A stretch of DNA of 9,540 nucleotides. It comes from Betaproteobacteria bacterium. GTDB taxonomy: Bacteria > Pseudomonadota > Gammaproteobacteria > Burkholderiales > SG8-41. A program made the translations under genes and the position numbers. The DNA is taken from contig JAIOOZ010000374.1 of the NCBI GenBank assembly GCA_021414185.1, positions 1-9,540 of the forward strand, given 5' to 3'. The notes beneath the pieces were generated by a model that saw nothing but the letters and a program-made list of their open reading frames with translations, made no database searches and was not told where the DNA came from. This document shows, piece by piece, positions 6,287 through 9,540 of this stretch (position 1 is its first letter; every line of letters starts with the position of its first letter).

Positions 6287-7024
6287 CTATTTTGGCGCTT
6301 CCAGCCAGATCAGCGCCGCCATGCGTCCGGTGGTCTTGTCGCGCCGGTAGGAATAAAAGCGCGCAGCGTCGCGGTAGGTGCACAGCCCGCCGCCGTAAAT
6401 CCGGTGCACGCCACTGCGCGCCAGGCGCTGGCGGGCGAGCGCGAACAAGTCGGCGAACCATTTGCCTGCGCGCTGCGGTTTGAATGCCGTGCCCGCAGCG
6501 GGGTCCGCGGCCATGAATGCATCGCGCACGTCCGGGCCGACTTCAAACGCATCGGGCCCGATCGCGGGGCCGAGAAAGGCCAGTAGTTCCCCGGGCGCAA
6601 CATCCATCGCGGCTATGGTGTTTTCGATGACGCCTGAACTCAAGCCGCGCCAGCCCGCATGCGCGACGGCGACTACGCTGCCGCGCGAGTCGCACAGTAA
6701 CACCGGCAGGCAATCGGCGATCATGACCGTGCATACGGTCGCCGTCTGGCGGGTGTAGCTCGCATCGGCATCCGGCACGCCGGTCAGTTCATCGGCACGT
6801 ACGACGCGCGCGCCATGCACCTGCTTCAGCCACGCCGGGTCGCGCGGCAACTGCGCGCGCAGTTGCGCGCGGTTTGCCAGCACCGCGCTTTCGTCGTCGC
6901 CGGCGCGCAGTCCGAGGTTGAAGCTCGCATGCGCGCCGGTGCTCACGCCGCCATTGCGCGTGGTGATCAGGCCTTTTACGTGCGGTGGCGCCGGCCATGC
7001 CGGCACTATCCAGTCGTGCGGCAC
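6287..7024 (-). CDS. pgeF: Peptidoglycan editing factor PgeF (YfiH/multicopper polyphenol oxidase-like family)
   Basis: PgeF (YfiH) removes wrongly incorporated amino acids such as serine from peptidoglycan precursors; homologues have also been reported to act on purine nucleosides. With the GTG at 7022-7024 the protein has 245 residues, close to the 243 of E. coli YfiH. The family metal site is present: His70 in KQVHG, Cys105 in ADCLPVL and His122 in AVAHAGWRGL. LGPAIGPDAFEVG and the C-terminal FFSYRRDKTTGRMA-type motif (here FYSYRRDKTTGRMAALIWL) complete it. An in-frame ATG at 7090 would overlap rluD by 64 bases and add residues with no family match, so I prefer the GTG. It lies two bases after the rluD stop, with GCAGG upstream. 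This implies translational coupling to rluD, an arrangement seen in many proteobacteria. Confidence 0.92.
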   Translation of the reverse strand: MPHDWIVPAWPAPPHVKGLITTRNGGVSTGAHASFNLGLRAGDDESAVLANRAQLRAQLPRDPAWLKQVHGARVVRADELTGVPDADASYTRQTATVCTVMIADCLPVLLCDSRGSVVAVAHAGWRGLSSGVIENTIAAMDVAPGELLAFLGPAIGPDAFEVGPDVRDAFMAADPAAGTAFKPQRAGKWFADLFALARQRLARSGVHRIYGGGLCTYRDAARFYSYRRDKTTGRMAALIWLEAPK

Positions 7025-7026
7025 GT

Positions 7027-7995
7027 TCAGGCCTGCGCTTTCAAAGTGGCAAGCAAAGCGCGCATGTCGGGCGGCGCGGGCGCTTGCCACGCGACGGTCT
7101 CATCGCTTACCGGGTGCTGGAATTCAAGACGTTCGGCGTGCAGCGCCTGGCGCGGGAATGCGCCGAGCAGCGGGTCGATGCTGCGTTTTTTTCCATAGAC
7201 CGGATCGCCGACCAGCGGATGGCCTAACGACTGCATGTGCACGCGTATCTGGTGGGTGCGGCCGGTCTCGAGCCGGCAGCGCAGCAAAGTCGCGTGGGCG
7301 AAATGCTGCAGCACTTCATAATGGGTGGTCGATGGCCGGCCGCGCGCGGCCACTGCCATGCGCGTGCGCTGCACCGGGTGGCGTCCGATCGGCGCTTCGA
7401 CTTTGCCGTCGCGCGTTACGCGTCCGTGCACGAGGGCGAGATATTCGCGCTTGACGGTGCGCGCCTGCAACTGGCGCACCAGGCTGGTTTGCGCTTCGAG
7501 CGTCTTGGCCACTACCAGCAGGCCGCTGGTTTCCTTGTCGAGCCGGTGCACGATGCCGGCGCGCGGCAGCGTCGCCAGTTGCGGCGAATGGGCGAGCAGC
7601 GCGTTGAGCAGGGTGCCGCTCCAGTTGCCGCGTCCTGGATGCACGACGAGTCCCGCGGGCTTGGCGATCACCAGCACTGCCGCGTCTTCGTGGATGACTT
7701 CGAGTGCGATTTCTTCCGCAGTTGCGGTGGTAGTGGCGGGGTCAGGCACGGGATGGACCGCGATCTCTTCGCCGCCCCATACCTTCGTTTTGGGCAGTAC
7801 CGGCTGGCCGCTGTTGAGTTCGACGCGCCGGTCGCGGATCCATTGCGCGAGCCGGCTGCGTGAAAATTGCGGCAACAAAAGCGATAATACGTGGTCCAAA
7901 CGTTGTCCGGCGCACGCGGCCGGCACGCTCACCCGCAGCACATCGGCAGCGGGCAGGGTTGCGTTATAATTCAGCGATTTCCGCGCGAGGGTCAT
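7027..7995 (-). CDS. rluD: Ribosomal large subunit pseudouridine synthase D
   Basis: RluD makes the three pseudouridines of helix 69 in 23S rRNA (1911, 1915 and 1917 in E. coli), needed for normal ribosome assembly. The 322-residue protein has an N-terminal S4 RNA-binding domain (about residues 30-82, AGQRLDHVLSLLLPQFSRSRLA) and the RluA-type catalytic domain. The catalytic aspartate is Asp153 in GIVHRLDKETSG. RLETGRTHQIRVHM and HPLVGDPVYG are also present. RluC is the main alternative; the S4 wording and the bamD and pgeF neighbours favour RluD. The ATG at 7993-7995 is only three bases from the divergent bamD ATG and has no ribosome-binding site. The conserved part starts later, so a GTG at 7941-7939 or 7932-7930 is a real alternative start, and neither of these has a good ribosome-binding site. 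Confidence 0.92.
   Translation of the reverse strand: MTLARKSLNYNATLPAADVLRVSVPAACAGQRLDHVLSLLLPQFSRSRLAQWIRDRRVELNSGQPVLPKTKVWGGEEIAVHPVPDPATTTATAEEIALEVIHEDAAVLVIAKPAGLVVHPGRGNWSGTLLNALLAHSPQLATLPRAGIVHRLDKETSGLLVVAKTLEAQTSLVRQLQARTVKREYLALVHGRVTRDGKVEAPIGRHPVQRTRMAVAARGRPSTTHYEVLQHFAHATLLRCRLETGRTHQIRVHMQSLGHPLVGDPVYGKKRSIDPLLGAFPRQALHAERLEFQHPVSDETVAWQAPAPPDMRALLATLKAQA
7943..7991 (+). promoter_or_regulatory. bamD promoter and ribosome-binding site, inside the annotated 5' end of rluD
   Basis: TCGGCA (7943-7948), 16 bases and a perfect TATAAT (7965-7970) lie on the plus strand, with transcription expected near 7977. GAGGG (7987-7991) lies seven bases before the bamD ATG. The whole unit overlaps the first codons of rluD on the other strand. 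Confidence 0.6.
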
Positions 7996-7998
7996 GGT

Positions 7999-8805
7999 AT
8001 GCGTTCAAGTTTAGCGTTAATTCTGGCGCTGTGCCTCGGGGCGTGCGGGATGCTGCCCGAGCAGGTCGACGAAACCAAGGGCTGGTCGGCGAACAAGCTG
8101 TATACCGAGGCCAAAACCAATCTGACCGAAGGCAATTACGAAAAAGCCATCAAGATGTACGAAAAGCTTGAGGCGCGTTATCCGTATGGCCGCTATGCGC
8201 AACAGGCGCAGCTCGAGGTCGCCTACGCGTATTACAAAGACAAGGACGCCGCGTCGGCCATCGCCGCGGCGGACCGTTTCATCAAGCTGCATCCCAACCA
8301 CCCCACGGTCGACTATGCGTACTATCTGAAAGGCCTCGCCAACTTCAACGACGATCTGGGGCTGCTCGGTTCTCTCGCCGAAAAATTTACCGGCCAGGAC
8401 ATGACCGAGCGCGATCCGAAAGCATCGCGCGATTCGTTCGATGCGTTCCGCGATCTGGTCACGCGTTTCCCGGACAGCAAGTACGCGGAGGACTCGATCG
8501 CGCGCATGAACTACCTGGTCAATTCGCTGGCTGCGCACGAGGTGCACGTAGCGCGTTACTACATGAGGCGCGGCGCGTACGTGGCGGCGGCCAACCGCGT
8601 GCAGTACTCGGTCAAGACCTATCCGAAGGCGCCCGCCAACGAAGAAGGGCTGCTGATCCTGGTGCAGGCCTACGACAAGCTGGGCATGACCGACTTGCGC
8701 AATGATGCCGAGCGCGTGATGAAAACCAATTTCCCCGACAGCAAGTATTTGAGCGGCAAAGCCGCCAAGGATGTGCGGTGGTGGCAGATCTGGAACACCA
8801 ACTGA
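7999..8805 (+). CDS. bamD: Outer membrane protein assembly factor BamD
   Basis: BamD is the essential lipoprotein of the BAM complex that folds and inserts beta-barrel proteins into the outer membrane; it works with BamA from the periplasmic side. The protein has 268 residues. A short signal peptide (MRSSLALILALCLGAC) ends in the lipobox LGAC with Cys16 as the lipidated residue. The next residues are Gly-Met, not Asp, consistent with transport to the outer membrane. Tetratricopeptide-like helical repeats follow, including YTEAKTNLTEGNYEKAIKMY, ARYPYGRYAQQAQLEVAYAY and FIKLHPNHPTVDYAYYLKGL, and the conserved SLAAHEVHVARYYMRRGAYV lies further on. The ATG at 7999 gives the proper signal peptide and has GAGGG seven bases upstream; the open frame before it is not secretory in character. 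The divergent rluD arrangement is also found in E. coli. Confidence 0.95.
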   Translation: MRSSLALILALCLGACGMLPEQVDETKGWSANKLYTEAKTNLTEGNYEKAIKMYEKLEARYPYGRYAQQAQLEVAYAYYKDKDAASAIAAADRFIKLHPNHPTVDYAYYLKGLANFNDDLGLLGSLAEKFTGQDMTERDPKASRDSFDAFRDLVTRFPDSKYAEDSIARMNYLVNSLAAHEVHVARYYMRRGAYVAAANRVQYSVKTYPKAPANEEGLLILVQAYDKLGMTDLRNDAERVMKTNFPDSKYLSGKAAKDVRWWQIWNTN

Positions 8806-8812
8806 AGTCTGT

Positions 8813-8925
8813 TCAGCGCGCGAATTTCCGCATGACCTGCATCAGTTCGGCCAGCGCTGCGCGCACCGCGGCAAGCCGGGTGATGATGTCCACGCAATAG
8901 TGGTCGCTCTCGACCCGGCGGCGAA
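8813..8925 (-). pseudogene. Remnant of a CsoR/RcnR-family metal-responsive repressor gene (C-terminal half)
   Basis: In the gap between the convergent bamD and glycine-zipper genes, one minus-strand frame encodes about 35 codons ending at TGA (8815-8813). It includes DHYCVDIITRLAAVRAAL. This is very like helix 2 of the CsoR/RcnR/FrmR (DUF156) family, where the Cys is a metal or thiol ligand in sequences of the type RYCVDILTQ-AAVRAAL. The first helix (the R-EGQVRGI part) is absent: upstream the frame enters the glycine-zipper gene with no ATG or GTG. The usual second ligand motif (DHV-HC) after the helix is also absent, replaced by MQVMRKFAR and a stop. It therefore looks like a gene fragment left by deletion, not a working regulator. 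The family match is from memory of the motif and covers a short stretch. Confidence 0.6.
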
Positions 8926-9462
8926 CTAGTAGCGGGTCAGCCGGCCGTCGATGAAGCGGACTTTGTCGCCGGTGCGGAACCCCGGCTCGACGTCGTAGCT
9001 GACGCTGCGCATGTTGCCGTCGTCCATGCGCACGCTGACGTCGTAACGCAGCACTTTCTTGACGTTTTTTTCGATCTGGTGCCCCGCATAGGCACCGCCG
9101 GCCGCGCCGACGATGGTCGCGGCGGTGTTGCCGCGGCCCTGGCCGACCTGGTGGCCGAGCAGTCCGCCGAGAACTCCCCCCGCAATCAAGCCTACTGCAC
9201 TGCCTTCGCCGGGTTTTTCAGTGGTGCGGATAGAGTCGACCATGCCGCAGGTCGTGCACAGCGGTTGCGCAGCCGGCGGTTGCTGGGATTGTTGTTGAGG
9301 TTGCTGCTGGACCTGTTGCGGCGCCGGCTGCACGTTCTGGCGCGCGGCGTCGTCGGCGCTGGGATAGCGATAGTCGTTGGCGCGGTTGTCCTGCGCGAGC
9401 ACCGGCAGCGACAAAGCGGCTGCGACGATTAAAATCCACACGCGTTGCTGATTGCGATTCAT
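8926..9462 (-). CDS. Secreted glycine-zipper 2TM domain protein
   Basis: This is a 178-residue envelope protein of the glycine-zipper 2TM (17 kDa surface antigen/SlyB-like) group. Residues 1-23 form a Sec signal peptide with likely cleavage after VLA (VLA-QD); there is no lipobox cysteine, so it should be a soluble or membrane-anchored periplasmic protein, not a lipoprotein. A Gln/Pro-rich linker spans about 42-67 and a Cys pair (CTTCG) is at 69-72. The glycine zipper follows at about 87-127 (GLIAGGVLGGLLGHQVGQG, then VGAAGGAYAGHQIE), expected to pack as two helices in a membrane. The C-terminal part (DVSVRMDDGNMRSVSYDVEP) looks like the beta-rich tail common in this group. The ATG at 9462 has GGGGAGGA about six bases upstream. 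The exact role of such proteins is mostly unknown; envelope integrity is the usual suggestion. Confidence 0.85.
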   Translation of the reverse strand: MNRNQQRVWILIVAAALSLPVLAQDNRANDYRYPSADDAARQNVQPAPQQVQQQPQQQSQQPPAAQPLCTTCGMVDSIRTTEKPGEGSAVGLIAGGVLGGLLGHQVGQGRGNTAATIVGAAGGAYAGHQIEKNVKKVLRYDVSVRMDDGNMRSVSYDVEPGFRTGDKVRFIDGRLTRY

Positions 9463-9493
9463 GTTTGATCCTCCCCGATCACCAAGCCAGCCA

Positions 9494-9525
9494 ATTATAG
9501 TCCAGCTGATTGCCGCCTTGCCGCC
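9494..9525 (-). promoter_or_regulatory. Promoter of the glycine-zipper gene with a tandem GGCGGCAA repeat
   Basis: A perfect TATAAT lies at 9499-9494 on the minus strand, 31 bases before the ATG. Upstream, where a -35 should be, there is no good hexamer but a perfect tandem repeat GGCGGCAAGGCGGCAA (9525-9510). This could be an activator site compensating for the missing -35. Confidence 0.5.
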
Positions 9526-9540
9526 AACTATTTCACATAT

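Noticed and set aside
5385..6461. Minus-strand open frame of 358 codons overlapping the ZIP transporter gene and pgeF
   Set aside because: It is a different frame of the same strand, very rich in Arg and His, and conflicts with the clear ZIP and PgeF readings.
6847..6866. Perfect 20-base palindrome GCAACTGCGCGCGCAGTTGC
   Set aside because: It lies inside pgeF and is explained by a repeated RAQL-RAQL stretch encoded with alternating synonymous codons; no regulatory setting is apparent.
8806..8925. Bidirectional terminator between bamD and the glycine-zipper gene
   Set aside because: No stem followed by a T-run was found on either strand; the only notable content is the CsoR-like frame.

Overview
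This window looks like chromosomal DNA from a GC-rich betaproteobacterium. The support is gene content and protein similarity recalled from known families: a class I PHA synthase, a PhaB reductase and a two-domain PhaR regulator next to rimO, a divergent rluD/bamD pair, and pgeF directly behind rluD. The genus cannot be fixed from the sequence alone.

Layout, left to right. (1) The 3' end of a DinG/YoaA-type DNA helicase gene enters from the left on the + strand (2-316). It meets ykvA (DUF1232) head-on, with two bases between the stop codons. (2) A long minus-strand series runs phaC (5333) > phaB > phaR > rimO > ykvA (319). It covers polyhydroxyalkanoate synthesis and its regulator, then a ribosomal protein S12 modification enzyme, then a small membrane protein. 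A TTGACA-17-CAGAAT promoter precedes phaC and a TATAAT-type promoter precedes phaR. No thiolase (phaA) or phasin gene lies here. (3) A ZIP-family metal transporter gene (minus) follows, with its own TATAAT-type promoter. (4) pgeF and rluD (minus) are tightly coupled: the pgeF GTG start lies two bases after the rluD stop. (5) bamD (plus) diverges from rluD with only three bases between the two ATGs. (6) A secreted glycine-zipper protein gene (minus) converges on bamD. Between them lies a remnant that resembles the C-terminal half of a CsoR/RcnR-family metal-responsive repressor.

Functionally, phaC and phaB are the last two steps of PHB synthesis, and PhaR is the expected polymer-sensing repressor. 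BamD (beta-barrel assembly), PgeF (peptidoglycan quality) and the glycine-zipper protein act in the envelope. RluD and RimO modify the ribosome.

Most of the window is ordinary housekeeping and storage-metabolism sequence, and I see no new defence or mobile system. The two oddest places are the phaR/rimO junction and the CsoR-like remnant. At the junction both genes are open, but rimO has no usable start near its conserved N-terminus and phaR runs on out of frame into rimO. No gene-free stretch exceeds 300 bases. I saw no tRNA, rRNA, CRISPR array, insertion sequence or attachment site.
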